A DNA stretch of 49,534 bases from Pseudomonas sp. 2FG (GCF_005502935.1 NZ_SCMP01000022.1:1-49534); one strand, 5' to 3'. Positions 14,475 through 23,689 are shown, counted from the stretch's first letter. A program made the numbers and translations. Notes: generated by a model not told the origin, from the sequence alone.

Positions 14475-14807
14475 CGCGGCTTTCGAGCAAAAAGATAAGC
14501 GCTGAACATAGGAACATTCCGACGGGCAAAAGAGATGGCGAAGTTTATCAGAGGCCTTGCTGAAAACCGCCGGGAGCCAGACTTAAGGTCGTTCAAGGTT
14601 CAGCGCGAACAAGCTCTTAACCTACAGCAGCACTGGAATGGTACGCCGCATAGCGAGTGCCGCGGGGCACAGCGGCCATGCTCGGACTTGATCTCCCCTT
14701 GCGGCTTGTTCAGGATGCGCGCTGCTAGAGTTCTGCACTCTTGGCCAGGTGGGTGAACACCCAGTGCGATCCGGAGTCAAAGTCGTTTTATCCTTATGGA
14801 GATTTAC
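14475..14807. other. 333-bp intergenic region upstream of the PA3611-like gene
   Basis: Divergent promoter region of the DTW-domain gene (minus strand) and the PA3611-like gene (plus strand). No RNA gene, coding frame or clear lux-type dyad was found. A ribosome site (TATGGAG) ends about seven bases before the ATG at 14808. The only long frames are shadows of the flanking gene. Confidence 0.5.
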
Positions 14808-15206
14808 ATGCTGCGCGTTATGGCCGTTGCCCTCTGCTTTGCCCTGCCCACGGCACAGGCCGCCTCGCTCAAGGACTACGAACTGATCAAAATGCTGGAT
14901 CAAGTGGCCAAAGAAAGTAGCCTCGGCACGCCACGAGCGATCAACGAAGACATCCTCGATCAGGGCTATACGGTAGACGGCAATGAGCTGGTCAATCACC
15001 TGAGTGTGCGTGAAGGCCACGCCGCACAGATGCGCGGCAACCCCGACGCGGTGCGCGCACAACTGGCCAACAGCGTTTGCCGCAACACCGGCTATCGCCA
15101 GCTACTGGCCCGCGGCGCAGTGCTGCGCTATCAATTCAGCGAGTACAAGAGCAACCGCCCGATCACCACTGAACGCTTCAGCAAAGCCGACTGCGGCCTG
15201 AAGTAA
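14808..15206 (+). CDS. PA3611-like quorum-sensing-regulated secreted protein
   Basis: A 132-residue exported protein. Residues 1 to about 18 form a signal peptide (MLRVMAVALCFALPTAQA|A). The mature part contains NEDILDQGYTVDGNELVNHLSV and ANSVCRNTGYRQLLARGA, and two cysteines that could be disulfide-bonded. It closely resembles P. aeruginosa PA3611, reported as a quorum-regulated virulence-associated periplasmic protein. The biochemical role is unknown. The start at 14808 is chosen because the ribosome site TATGGAG overlaps an earlier in-frame ATG (14796), which would place the site inside the gene. Confidence 0.87.
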   Translation: MLRVMAVALCFALPTAQAASLKDYELIKMLDQVAKESSLGTPRAINEDILDQGYTVDGNELVNHLSVREGHAAQMRGNPDAVRAQLANSVCRNTGYRQLLARGAVLRYQFSEYKSNRPITTERFSKADCGLK

Positions 15207-15743
15207 TCGGCTCGGTTGCACCACGGCTCATCGCAAGCCCCTCCACAAGACGCTGCGCACAGTCGTTTAGCTGGCGCTGTCGTTGGCTTGTGCCGCGTGC
15301 TGTCGCAACGGTTTACAGGCCAATCCACTGGCAGCCCAATCCCGCCGCCAACAAACCTGCGCCGACCTCCCGCTTCGTGGTACAACCTTAAACACTCGGC
15401 AGCGCACGCCAGCCGTCTAAACGGCCTGTTTGATTGCAGTAGTAAGCTCAGCACCTTGAGCTTTACTGAACATTAAAGGGATCGAAAAAACCCAATCACT
15501 GCGCGAGCGCATAACGCAAAAGCCCTGTTCGAGCAGGCCCGCTTTTGAACCAGAAGGAGCACTCGCACTCGAAGTCAGCACTGCTCGATACACACCCCTA
15601 TCGATCAGTGCCTGCCAGACCCCCTTGGGTCTGACTGCGCAATTCAAGCCAATCCGCCTGAATTGCTCGCGACACAGCCCGTGTCGCAGCCGTGCCAACC
15701 ACAGTGGCACAGCCAAAGGTTCTGCAGCACAAGGAGAAGTTGA
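15207..15743. other. 537-bp intergenic region with no convincing gene
   Basis: No tRNA, repeat array or conserved coding frame was recognised. A 99-codon minus-strand frame (15417-15716) has no family features, no good ribosome site and unusual composition, so it is not called. The right end holds the ribosome site AAGGAG for the LOG-family gene. Confidence 0.5.
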
Positions 15744-16814
15744 ATGCCTTACGAACCGGACGACTATCTATCTCGTCACTTCCAGACCAGTGGGATCGAC
15801 CTCGCCAGCAAGGTCGATGAACTGGTCGCGCTGTCTACCCCTGGCAGCAGCGTCAATCTTGCGCTTTACCGCGAAATGCTGATCACCGTCATCCGCATGG
15901 CCCAAGCCGACCGCAATCGCTGGGACGCGAAAATCATGCTGCAAACCCTGCGTGAAATGGAGCACGCCTTCAGCAGCCTCGAGCAGTTTAAACGTCGGCG
16001 CAAAGTCACCGTCTTCGGCTCCGCACGAACCCCCATCGATCATCCGATCTACGCGTTGGCCCGTGAACTCGGCGCCACTCTGGCGCGTTATGACTTGATG
16101 GTGGTTACCGGTGCCGGTGGCGGCATCATGGCGGCGGCCCATGAAGGCGCCGGGCTGGAGAACAGCCTGGGCTTCAACATCACCCTACCCTTCGAGCAAG
16201 GCGCCAACGCCACCGTCGAAGGCAGTGGCAATCTGCTGTCGTTCCACTTCTTCTTCCTGCGCAAGCTGTTCTTCGTCAAAGAGGCCGATGCGCTGGTGCT
16301 CTGCCCTGGCGGCTTCGGCACGCTGGATGAAGCGCTGGAAGTGCTGACACTGATCCAGACCGGGAAAAGCCCGCTGGTCCCTGTGGTACTGCTGGATGAG
16401 CCCGGCGGTAGTTTCTGGCAGGACGCCTTGACCTTCATCCACAAACAACTGGAGGGCAATGGCTACATCCTCTCCAGCGACATGAAACTGATCCGCCTGG
16501 TACACAGCGCCGAAGAAGCCGCGGAAGAAATTGCCCAGTTCTATAGCAACTTCCACTCCAGTCGCTGGCTCAAGGATCGCTTCGTGATTCGCCTGAACCA
16601 TGCACTGAACGAGACCGCGCTGACGCAATTGCATGAAGACTTTACCGACCTCTGCAAGAGCGGCGGTTTTCAGCAGCAGGCACTGTTCGACGCAGAACGT
16701 GACGAACCCGAGCTAAGCCACCTGACCCGCCTGGCCTTTATCTTCAATGGTCGCGATCACGGCCGTTTGCGTGAGCTGCTCGACACCCTCAACCTGCCGC
16801 AAAACTGGGCGTAA
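15744..16814 (+). CDS. LOG-family (TIGR00730) protein
   Basis: A 356-residue protein with a Rossmann-like LOG domain at about residues 85-270: VTVFGSARTP, VVTGAGGGIMAAAHEGA and the signature PGGFGTLDEALEVLTLIQTGK (PGGxGTxxE). LOG proteins cleave nucleoside 5-prime monophosphates, giving cytokinin-like bases and ribose 5-phosphate. This is the long form, with about 80 extra residues at each end; Pseudomonas has a similar protein just upstream of recX-recA. Its activity is unproven. RBS AAGGAG lies seven bases before the ATG. Confidence 0.85.
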   Translation: MPYEPDDYLSRHFQTSGIDLASKVDELVALSTPGSSVNLALYREMLITVIRMAQADRNRWDAKIMLQTLREMEHAFSSLEQFKRRRKVTVFGSARTPIDHPIYALARELGATLARYDLMVVTGAGGGIMAAAHEGAGLENSLGFNITLPFEQGANATVEGSGNLLSFHFFFLRKLFFVKEADALVLCPGGFGTLDEALEVLTLIQTGKSPLVPVVLLDEPGGSFWQDALTFIHKQLEGNGYILSSDMKLIRLVHSAEEAAEEIAQFYSNFHSSRWLKDRFVIRLNHALNETALTQLHEDFTDLCKSGGFQQQALFDAERDEPELSHLTRLAFIFNGRDHGRLRELLDTLNLPQNWA

Positions 16815-16904
16815 CCGCCTAGCTCTCGCACAGCTATAGCTGACCTGCTTCCTCGACATCCAGCCATGCGCATAGCGCATGGCTTAAGGCTGCCTGCGAC
16901 ACGC

Positions 16905-17372
16905 TCAGTCGCCGTCGAGGGCACCGCGCAGCAGGCGGCCAATCAAATCCAGCGGGTAACCGCGATAACTGAGAAAACGGCCCTGCTGGGCACGCTCACG
17001 AGCCTCGCTGGGTCGCTGTCCGGCAAACTTGCGCCGCCAGGCTTCCTCCAGTTGCTCACGCCAGTTAATCCCACTGTCGCGCAAGGCCTGCTCGATATCC
17101 GCCCGCGACAAGCCGCGTTGCACCAACTCTTCACGGATGCGCAACGGCCCATAGCCGGCACGCGCACGGGAGGAGACAAAGCTTTCCAGGTAACGGGACT
17201 CAGAGAGCAACCCCTCTTGCGCAAGGCGGTCGAGGGCGGGCTCAATCAACTCGGGAGGGGCGCCGCGCTGGCGCAACTTACGCGTCAGCTCGACGCGCCC
17301 ATGCTCGCGGCGCGCCAGGAGATCCATGGCGGTCCGCCGTACTGCGGCAGGGTTGTCGAGCACGAGGGACAT
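16905..17372 (-). CDS. recX: RecA regulatory protein RecX
   Basis: A 155-residue RecX of normal length made of three-helix repeats: AMDLLARREHGRVELTRKLRQRG, then GLLSESRYLESFVSSRARAGYGPLRIREELVQRGL, and a last repeat ending GRFLSYRGYPLDLIGRLL. RecX binds RecA filaments and limits their extension. It begins eight bases after the recA stop, so it is expressed by read-through from recA, the standard Pseudomonas arrangement. Confidence 0.95.
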   Translation of the reverse strand: MSLVLDNPAAVRRTAMDLLARREHGRVELTRKLRQRGAPPELIEPALDRLAQEGLLSESRYLESFVSSRARAGYGPLRIREELVQRGLSRADIEQALRDSGINWREQLEEAWRRKFAGQRPSEARERAQQGRFLSYRGYPLDLIGRLLRGALDGD

Positions 17373-17380
17373 AGTGCGAA

Positions 17381-18430
17381 TCAGGCGTCAGCGTCAGCCA
17401 GATCATCGACCGTGCTGGTCGCCGCGGCGGCGCTAGCGTTGGAAGCCACCAACAGTTTGTCGCGGATCAGCTTCTCGATGGTCTTGCCAACTTCCGGGTT
17501 GTCTTCCAGGTACTTGGCGGAGTTCGCCTTACCCTGACCAATCTTGTTGCCGAGGTAGCTGTACCAGGCGCCGGATTTCTCCAACAGGCCAAGCTGCACG
17601 CCCAGATCGATAATTTCACCGTTCCGGTAGATGCCCTTGCCGTAAAGAATCTGGAACTCGGCCTGACGGAATGGCGGTGCCACCTTGTTTTTCACCACCT
17701 TGACGCGAGTTTCGCTACCCACCACCTCGTCACCCTCTTTCACCGCGCCAGTGCGGCGGATGTCCAAACGGACAGAGGCATAGAACTTCAGGGCGTTACC
17801 GCCGGTGGTGGTTTCCGGGCTACCGAACATCACGCCAATCTTCATCCGGATCTGGTTGATGAAGATCACCAGGCAATTGGCGTTTTTGATGTTGCCGGTG
17901 ATTTTACGCAGCGCTTGAGACATCAAGCGGGCCTGGAGGCCGACGTGCATATCGCCCATCTCGCCTTCGATTTCCGCCTTAGGCACCAGAGCCGCCACGG
18001 AGTCGATGATGATCACGTCCACCGCATTGGAGCGCACCAACATGTCGGTGATCTCCAGCGCCTGCTCGCCGGTGTCCGGCTGCGAGACCAGCAGGTCATC
18101 GACGTTGACGCCCAGCTTAGCGGCGTAATCCGGATCGAGTGCGTGCTCGGCATCGACGAAGGCGCAGGTCGCGCCCATTTTCTGCGCTTCGGCAATCACC
18201 GACAGCGTCAGAGTGGTTTTACCGGAGGACTCGGGACCGTAGATCTCGACGATCCGGCCTTTCGGCAGACCGCCAATGCCCAGCGCGATGTCCAGCCCGA
18301 GAGAGCCGGTAGAAATGGCCGGAATCGCCTGGCGATCATGATCGCCCATGCGCATTACCGCGCCTTTGCCGAATTGCTTTTCAATCTGGCCAAGGGCCGC
18401 AGCCAAGGCGCGCTTCTTATTCTCGTCCAT
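17381..18430 (-). CDS. recA: recombinase RecA
   Basis: A 349-residue RecA with all standard elements: Walker A GPESSGKTT (65-73), Walker B VIIIDSVAAL, the L2 region (MKIGVMFGSPETTTGGNALKFYASVRLDIRR) and an acidic C-terminus (DDLADADA). It forms filaments on single-stranded DNA for recombination and triggers LexA self-cleavage in the SOS response. A LexA box lies 43-58 bases upstream of the start. recX follows directly. Confidence 0.98.
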   Translation of the reverse strand: MDENKKRALAAALGQIEKQFGKGAVMRMGDHDRQAIPAISTGSLGLDIALGIGGLPKGRIVEIYGPESSGKTTLTLSVIAEAQKMGATCAFVDAEHALDPDYAAKLGVNVDDLLVSQPDTGEQALEITDMLVRSNAVDVIIIDSVAALVPKAEIEGEMGDMHVGLQARLMSQALRKITGNIKNANCLVIFINQIRMKIGVMFGSPETTTGGNALKFYASVRLDIRRTGAVKEGDEVVGSETRVKVVKNKVAPPFRQAEFQILYGKGIYRNGEIIDLGVQLGLLEKSGAWYSYLGNKIGQGKANSAKYLEDNPEVGKTIEKLIRDKLLVASNASAAAATSTVDDLADADA

Positions 18431-18472
18431 TGAATCCTCACGTGATCAAGAGGGCCTAGTGGCCGCTAACAA

Positions 18473-18488
18473 CTGTATAAGTAGCCAG
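18473..18488 (-). promoter_or_regulatory. LexA box upstream of recA
   Basis: On the plus strand the site reads CTGTATAAGTAGCCAG, i.e. CTG, ten bases, CAG, close to the gammaproteobacterial consensus CTGTATATATATACAG. It is about 43 bases upstream of the recA ATG, a normal place for an SOS operator. Confidence 0.88.
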
Positions 18489-18515
18489 TATTATTCCATA
18501 GGGCAAGTCGCTCGC

Positions 18516-19016
18516 CTACCCCTGAACTGGATTTTCTCCCGCGGCTAGCCGGATCAGCCCCGCTAGCGCGGCCTCGACCGTTTGTCGGCGCACCTCGGTG
18601 CGCTCACCCGAGAACTGCCGACACTGCGTAACCAGCTGTTCGGCATTGCACCAAGCCAACCAAACCATGCCCACCGGCTTTGCCGGTGAACCACCATCCG
18701 GCCCAGCCACTCCGCTCACCGCCACAGAGAAACGCGCTGCGCTTTTAGACTGCGCGCCACGTGCCATGGCCTCGACCACCTCACGACTGACCGCACCCAC
18801 CGACACAAACAACTCGGCCGGCACATCCAGCTGAAGGGATTTCTGTCTGTCCGAATAGGTGACATAACCCGCCTCAAACCAGACCGAACTGCCAGGGATA
18901 CGGGTGATCGCCTCGGCAATGCCGCCGCCCGTGCAGGACTCGGCAGTAGTCACCTGGGCATTCAAGGACTGCAGGCATTCGCCAAGCTGCGCGGCGAGAC
19001 GGGTAATCTCTTCCAA
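18516..19016 (-). CDS. pncC: nicotinamide-nucleotide amidase PncC (CinA C-terminal domain)
   Basis: A 166-residue single-domain CinA protein. The signature TAESCTGGGIAEAIT supplies the catalytic Ser, and VSGVAGPDGGSPAKPVGMVWLAW is the second conserved block. It deamidates nicotinamide mononucleotide to nicotinate mononucleotide in the pyridine nucleotide cycle. It lacks the N-terminal MoCF-like domain of full CinA, as in other Pseudomonas. It lies upstream of recA on the same strand and is divergent from mutS. Confidence 0.93.
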   Translation of the reverse strand: MEEITRLAAQLGECLQSLNAQVTTAESCTGGGIAEAITRIPGSSVWFEAGYVTYSDRQKSLQLDVPAELFVSVGAVSREVVEAMARGAQSKSAARFSVAVSGVAGPDGGSPAKPVGMVWLAWCNAEQLVTQCRQFSGERTEVRRQTVEAALAGLIRLAAGENPVQG

Positions 19017-19087
19017 GACCTTCTCCGGGGTTAAAGCGGGTTAGTGGGATACCGTACACTAGCGCCTTTTGCACGCAAGGCCTGGTA

Positions 19088-21661
19088 ATGAGTCAGAGCG
19101 ACCTTTCCGCCCACACCCCGATGATGCAGCAATACTGGAAACTGAAAAATCAGCACCCAGATCAGCTGATGTTTTACCGCATGGGTGACTTCTACGAGAT
19201 CTTCTATGAAGACGCGAAGAAGGCCGCCAAGCTGCTCGACATCACCCTGACCGCCCGCGGCCAGTCGGCCGGCACCGCCATTCCGATGTGCGGGATTCCC
19301 TATCATGCCGCCGAGGGCTATCTGGCCAAGCTGGTCAAACTCGGCGAGTCGGTGGTCATCTGCGAACAGGTCGGAGACCCGGCGACCAGCAAGGGCCCGG
19401 TCGATCGCCAAGTAGTACGGATCATCACCCCTGGCACGGTGAGCGACGAGGCACTGCTCGACGAGCGCCGGGACAACTTGCTGGCCGCCGTATTGGGTGA
19501 CGAACGCCTGTTCGGCTTGGCCGTGCTGGACATCACCAGCGGTCGCTTCAGCGTGCTGGAAATTAACGGCTGGGAGAATCTGCTCGCCGAGCTGGAGCGC
19601 CTCAACCCGGTTGAGCTGCTGATTCCGGATGACTGGCCGCAAGGCCTGCCTGCCGAGAAACGCCGCGGCGTACGTCGTCGCGCGCCCTGGGACTTCGAGC
19701 GTGACTCGGCGCTCAAGAGCCTTTGCCAGCAGTTCGCCACCCAGGATCTGAAAGGCTTCGGCTGCGAGAACCTGAGCCTCGCCATCGGTGCCGCCGGCTG
19801 CCTGCTGGCCTACGCCAAAGAGACGCAGCGCACCGCCCTGCCGCACCTGCGCAGCCTGCGCCATGAGCGCCTCGACGATACGGTGATCCTCGACGGCGCC
19901 AGCCGCCGCAACCTTGAGCTGGACACCAACCTCGCCGGTGGCCGTGACAACACATTGCAATCGGTGATCGACCGCTGCCAGACTGCCATGGGTAGCCGCT
20001 TGCTAACCCGCTGGCTGAATCGCCCGTTGCGCCAACGCGCGGTGCTGGACGCGCGCCAGGAATCCATCGCCTGCCTACTGGAACGCTATCGCTTCGAGAA
20101 CCTGCAACCGCAACTGAAAGAGATCGGCGACCTCGAGCGCATCCTCGCCCGCATCGGCTTGCGTAATGCGCGGCCCCGCGATCTGGCGCGTCTGCGCGAT
20201 GCCCTCGCGGCGCTGCCCGAATTGCAGAAGGCAATGGCTGAACTGGAAGCGCCGCACCTGAACGAGTTGGCGGCAACCGTCCGTACTTATCCAGAACTGG
20301 CAGATCTGCTGCAACGCGCGATTATCGATAATCCACCCGCGGTGATTCGCGATGGCGGCGTGCTCAAGACCGGCTACGACGCAGAGCTGGACGAGCTGCA
20401 AGCGCTGAGTGAAAACGCCGGACAATTCCTGATCGATCTCGAAGCACGCGAGAAGGCCCGTACCGGGCTGGCAAATCTAAAAGTTGGCTACAACCGTATA
20501 CACGGCTATTTCATCGAACTACCGAGCAAACAGGCCGAACAGGCGCCTGCCGACTATATCCGCCGACAGACGCTGAAAGGCGCCGAACGCTTCATCACAC
20601 CCGAGCTGAAAGAATTCGAAGACAAGGCGCTGTCGGCCAAGAGCCGTGCCCTGGCCCGCGAGAAAATGCTGTATGACGAGCTGCTGGAGCGACTGATCGG
20701 CCACCTTGGCCCACTGCAAGACAGCGCCAGCGCATTAGCCGAACTGGATGTGCTGAGCAACCTGGCCGAGCGCGCCCTGAACCTTGACCTAAACCGCCCG
20801 CGCTTCGTCGATGAACCGCGTATGCGCATCGAGCAAGGGCGCCATCCGGTGGTTGAGCAAGTGCTGACCACCCCCTTCGTCGCCAACGATCTGACGCTGG
20901 ACGACACAACCCGGATGCTGATCATTACCGGGCCAAACATGGGTGGTAAATCCACTTATATGCGGCAAACCGCGTTGATCGTGCTGCTTGCGCATATCGG
21001 CAGCTTCGTCCCGGCAGCCAGCTGCGAGCTGTCGCTGGTCGACCGTATTTTTACCCGGATCGGCTCCAGCGATGACCTCGCCGGCGGCCGTTCGACCTTC
21101 ATGGTCGAGATGAGCGAAACCGCCAATATCCTGCACAATGCCAGCGACCGTAGCCTGGTGCTGATGGACGAGGTCGGGCGCGGCACCAGCACCTTCGATG
21201 GCCTGTCACTCGCCTGGGCGGCCGCCGAACACCTGGCCAAGCTGCGCGCCTATACGCTGTTCGCCACCCACTATTTCGAGCTGACGGTACTGCCGGAAAG
21301 CGAGCCAGTGGTGGCCAACGTGCACCTGAATGCTACCGAGCACAACGAGCGCATCGTCTTCCTGCACCACGTTCTGCCTGGCCCGGCGAGTCAAAGCTAT
21401 GGCTTGGCCGTCGCGCAGCTGGCCGGCGTACCCGGCGATGTCATTCTGCGCGCCCGCCAGCATCTGGCCCGCCTGGAAACCACCAGCCTGCCCCATGATC
21501 TGCCGCGCGCAGCGCCCGGACAGCCTGCACTACCGATGCAAAGCGACCTGTTTGCCAGCCTGCCGCATCCGGTGCTGGAGGAATTGTCGAAGATCAATCC
21601 GGATGATCTAACTCCGCGTCGTGCGCTGGAACTGTTATATACACTGAAAGCGCGAATCTAA
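19088..21661 (+). CDS. mutS: DNA mismatch repair protein MutS
   Basis: An 857-residue MutS of usual length. The N-terminal mismatch-recognition motif FYE is at 35-37 (MGDFYEIF); connector, lever and clamp domains follow; the ATPase domain has Walker A GPNMGGKST (about 614-622), Walker B SLVLMDEVGRGTS and ATHYFEL. The C-terminal tail includes the helix-turn-helix dimer segment and ends LYTLKARI. It recognises mismatches and small loops and recruits MutL. The start has AAGG eight bases upstream and gives the expected N-terminus. Confidence 0.98.
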   Translation: MSQSDLSAHTPMMQQYWKLKNQHPDQLMFYRMGDFYEIFYEDAKKAAKLLDITLTARGQSAGTAIPMCGIPYHAAEGYLAKLVKLGESVVICEQVGDPATSKGPVDRQVVRIITPGTVSDEALLDERRDNLLAAVLGDERLFGLAVLDITSGRFSVLEINGWENLLAELERLNPVELLIPDDWPQGLPAEKRRGVRRRAPWDFERDSALKSLCQQFATQDLKGFGCENLSLAIGAAGCLLAYAKETQRTALPHLRSLRHERLDDTVILDGASRRNLELDTNLAGGRDNTLQSVIDRCQTAMGSRLLTRWLNRPLRQRAVLDARQESIACLLERYRFENLQPQLKEIGDLERILARIGLRNARPRDLARLRDALAALPELQKAMAELEAPHLNELAATVRTYPELADLLQRAIIDNPPAVIRDGGVLKTGYDAELDELQALSENAGQFLIDLEAREKARTGLANLKVGYNRIHGYFIELPSKQAEQAPADYIRRQTLKGAERFITPELKEFEDKALSAKSRALAREKMLYDELLERLIGHLGPLQDSASALAELDVLSNLAERALNLDLNRPRFVDEPRMRIEQGRHPVVEQVLTTPFVANDLTLDDTTRMLIITGPNMGGKSTYMRQTALIVLLAHIGSFVPAASCELSLVDRIFTRIGSSDDLAGGRSTFMVEMSETANILHNASDRSLVLMDEVGRGTSTFDGLSLAWAAAEHLAKLRAYTLFATHYFELTVLPESEPVVANVHLNATEHNERIVFLHHVLPGPASQSYGLAVAQLAGVPGDVILRARQHLARLETTSLPHDLPRAAPGQPALPMQSDLFASLPHPVLEELSKINPDDLTPRRALELLYTLKARI

Positions 21662-21733
21662 CGCCCGCCCGCGCAAGCTGTTAGAATCGCGCGCGCTTTG
21701 GGATGCTGCGGCCTATTAGCCTGGTGCCGTAGC

Positions 21734-21739
21734 TATAAT
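21734..21739 (+). promoter_or_regulatory. -10 element of a likely fdxA promoter
   Basis: A perfect TATAAT lies about 64 bases upstream of the fdxA ATG, in the right place for its own promoter between mutS and fdxA. No good -35 hexamer is found at 16-18 bases, so recognition may depend on an extended -10 or an activator. Confidence 0.45.
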
Positions 21740-21802
21740 TTCCCGAGCCGAGGAGTCCAACTCATACAAGGACTCCCCAGCCGCCTGAGGAGAGAATTAG
21801 AA

Positions 21803-22126
21803 ATGACCTTCGTCGTCACCGACAACTGCATCAAGTGCAAATACACCGACTGCGTGGAAGTCTGTCCGGTGGACTGCTTCTACGAAGGCCCGAACTTCCT
21901 GGTGATCCACCCGGACGAGTGCATCGACTGCGCACTCTGCGAGCCCGAGTGCCCAGCCCAGGCCATCTTCTCGGAAGATGAAGTGCCTGAGGACATGCAG
22001 GAATTTATCGCGCTGAACTGTGATCTGGCCGAGATCTGGCCCAATATCACCGAGAAGAAAGAAGCGCTGGCCGACGCCGAAGAGTGGGATGGCGTCAAAA
22101 ACAAGCTGCAGCAGCTGGAACGCTGA
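21803..22126 (+). CDS. fdxA: seven-iron ferredoxin FdxA
   Basis: A 107-residue ferredoxin of the Azotobacter FdI type. Cysteines C9, C17 and C21 (CIKCKYTDCVEVC, plus C12) and a second set in DECIDCALCEPECP bind one [3Fe-4S] and one [4Fe-4S] cluster. The C-terminal ~45-residue extension is typical. It acts as a low-potential electron carrier, a possible partner of Fpr. A terminator follows the stop. Confidence 0.95.
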   Translation: MTFVVTDNCIKCKYTDCVEVCPVDCFYEGPNFLVIHPDECIDCALCEPECPAQAIFSEDEVPEDMQEFIALNCDLAEIWPNITEKKEALADAEEWDGVKNKLQQLER

Positions 22127-22146
22127 TTGCTGCAGACTTGAATGCA

Positions 22147-22175
22147 AAAGGCCCGCTTCGGCGGGCCTTTCGCAT
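22147..22175 (+). terminator. terminator after fdxA
   Basis: AAAGGCCCGC, TTCG, GCGGGCCTTT, then CGCATTTTT. It lies 20 bases after the fdxA stop. Confidence 0.9.
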
Positions 22176-22200
22176 TTTTGCCTGTTACTTTTCTACAGGC

Positions 22201-22333
22201 AAAAAAAGGGGCGGTATGACCCGCCCACTCTTTTGTCCCTACTCCCTTTCTTTCCCAACTCATCGTCCTGATGAATCGCTTCCCGCGATGCTCCCGACCA
22301 ACATCCTAGTCAGCCCGCGTCTTTCCCTCGACA
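22201..22333 (-). ncRNA. rsmZ: RsmZ small regulatory RNA
   Basis: On the minus strand a transcript starting TGTCGAGGGAAAG and ending in the hairpin GGGCGGG/CCGCCC with seven T has the features of RsmZ. It is about 133 nt and has eight GGA motifs, several in stem-loop contexts (for example ATCGCGGGAAGCGAT and CATCAGGACGATG). It lies between fdxA and rpoS, as in other Pseudomonas. RsmZ sequesters the translational repressor RsmA/CsrA under GacS/GacA control. A -10 TACTAT lies eight bases upstream of the presumed start (22333). Bases 22334-22506 upstream hold its promoter region and no gene. Confidence 0.93.
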
Positions 22334-22341
22334 CAGGTGTG

Positions 22342-22347
22342 ATAGTA
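22342..22347 (-). promoter_or_regulatory. -10 element of rsmZ
   Basis: TACTAT on the minus strand, eight bases upstream of the inferred RsmZ 5-prime end at 22333. Confidence 0.6.
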
Positions 22348-22506
22348 GCGATATTCCTGACAGCAGCAAGCCAGGCAAAACACCTAAAAGCCGTTAAATC
22401 GCGCTACGACATAAAAATAAAACTATAAATATCAATAACTTAACTTAATAATCGATCGTATCAGGCCACTGACTGGCAGACCTTCCCGCTAATCACTTAC
22501 ACCGCC

Positions 22507-22524
22507 TGTAAGCAATCACTTACA
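22507..22524. promoter_or_regulatory. GacA upstream activating sequence of rsmZ
   Basis: TGTAAG-CAATCA-CTTACA is a perfect 18-bp palindromic GacA box. It lies about 174-191 bases upstream of the RsmZ start, the distance known for rsmZ in other pseudomonads. Confidence 0.92.
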
Positions 22525-22535
22525 AGACCCCAGAT

Positions 22536-22561
22536 AAAAAACCCGGCCGAAGCCGGGTTTC
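22536..22561 (-). terminator. terminator after rpoS
   Basis: On the minus strand AAACCCGGC, TTCG, GCCGGGTTT is followed by a short T-run. It lies about 20 bases after the rpoS stop and just before the GacA box. Confidence 0.88.
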
Positions 22562-22579
22562 TGTTAGAGCGTTAAGCAG

Positions 22580-23584
22580 TTACTGAAACAGAGCGTCGCT
22601 CGACAGGCCGTTCTTCTCCAGAATTTCACGCAGACGCTTGAGCGCCTCCACTTGAATCTGCCGCACTCGTTCGCGGGTCAGACCAATCTCCTGGCCAACT
22701 TCCTCCAGGGTGCAACTTTCATGGCCGCGCAACCCAAAGCGCCGTACCACGACCTCACGCTGCTTATCGGTCAGTTCCGACAGCCACTGGTCGATACTCT
22801 GCGATAGATCATCGTCCTGCAACAGCTCGCAAGGGTCGGTCGGGCGCTCATCGGTCAAGGTATCGAGCAGCGTCTTGTCGGAGTCTGGCCCGAGGGAGAC
22901 ATCCACAGAGGACACGCGCTCGTTCAGCCCCAGCATGCGCTTGACCTCGCCGACTGGTTTTTCCAGCAGATTGGCAATCTCTTCGGCCGAGGGTTCGTGG
23001 TCGAGTTTTTGCGTCAGCTCACGGGCAGCGCGCAGGTAAACGTTCAATTCCTTGACCACATGAATCGGCAGCCTGATCGTCCGAGTCTGATTCATGATGG
23101 CCCGTTCGATCGTCTGCCGAATCCACCAGGTGGCGTAAGTCGAGAAACGGAAGCCGCGCTCAGGATCGAACTTCTCCACCGCTCGAATCAGGCCAAGGTT
23201 GCCCTCTTCGATCAGATCCAGCAGTGACAGGCCGCGATTAACGTAACGTCGAGCGATCTTCACCACCAGGCGCAGGTTACTTTCGATCATGCGCTTACGC
23301 CCAGCCGGATCGCCCTTCTGCGCCAACCGCGCGAAGTGCACTTCCTCTTCGGGAGTAAGTAAGGGGGAGAAACCGATTTCGTTGAGGTACAGCTGAGTTG
23401 CGTCTAGCGCACGAGTGTAGTCGATGTACTTGTGTTGCTTAGGTGAGGTGGAGTGTTTGGACTTGGTGCGTTTGCTAGGAGTATCGGACTCCTCACTGAG
23501 CACTTCCTCCAAGACGATGCCGGGCTCCATAAGCAGCACTTCATCATCTAAGTCAAACTCCGGCGCTTCTTTGTTGAGTGCCAT
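22580..23584 (-). CDS. rpoS: stationary-phase sigma factor RpoS
   Basis: A 334-residue sigma-38. Region 1.2 (YIDYTRALDATQLYLNEIGFSPLLT), region 2 (MIESNLRLVVKIARRYVNRGLSLLDLIEEGNLGLIRAVEKFDPERGFRFSTYATWWIRQ), region 3 and the region 4 helix-turn-helix (LEEVGQEIGLTRERVRQIQVEALKRLR) are complete. The start is set at MALNKEAP (23584), preceded by AAGGGA; the longer frame is not family-like. It directs the general stress and stationary-phase programme. Gene order nlpD-rpoS-rsmZ-fdxA is conserved; the main rpoS promoter usually lies within nlpD. Confidence 0.97.
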   Translation of the reverse strand: MALNKEAPEFDLDDEVLLMEPGIVLEEVLSEESDTPSKRTKSKHSTSPKQHKYIDYTRALDATQLYLNEIGFSPLLTPEEEVHFARLAQKGDPAGRKRMIESNLRLVVKIARRYVNRGLSLLDLIEEGNLGLIRAVEKFDPERGFRFSTYATWWIRQTIERAIMNQTRTIRLPIHVVKELNVYLRAARELTQKLDHEPSAEEIANLLEKPVGEVKRMLGLNERVSSVDVSLGPDSDKTLLDTLTDERPTDPCELLQDDDLSQSIDQWLSELTDKQREVVVRRFGLRGHESCTLEEVGQEIGLTRERVRQIQVEALKRLREILEKNGLSSDALFQ

Positions 23585-23689
23585 TTTTTTTGTCCCTTGC
23601 TGAGTTCGACAGCAAGCTCCGGCGGCGCCTTGTTTCCCTGGCAACACCTGAGCCCGTCCTCCTACATGGTGGCGCGGGCTGACAGCTGA

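Noticed and set aside
15417..15716. 99-codon minus-strand frame in the 537-bp intergenic region
   Set aside because: No ribosome site, no family resemblance, atypical composition.
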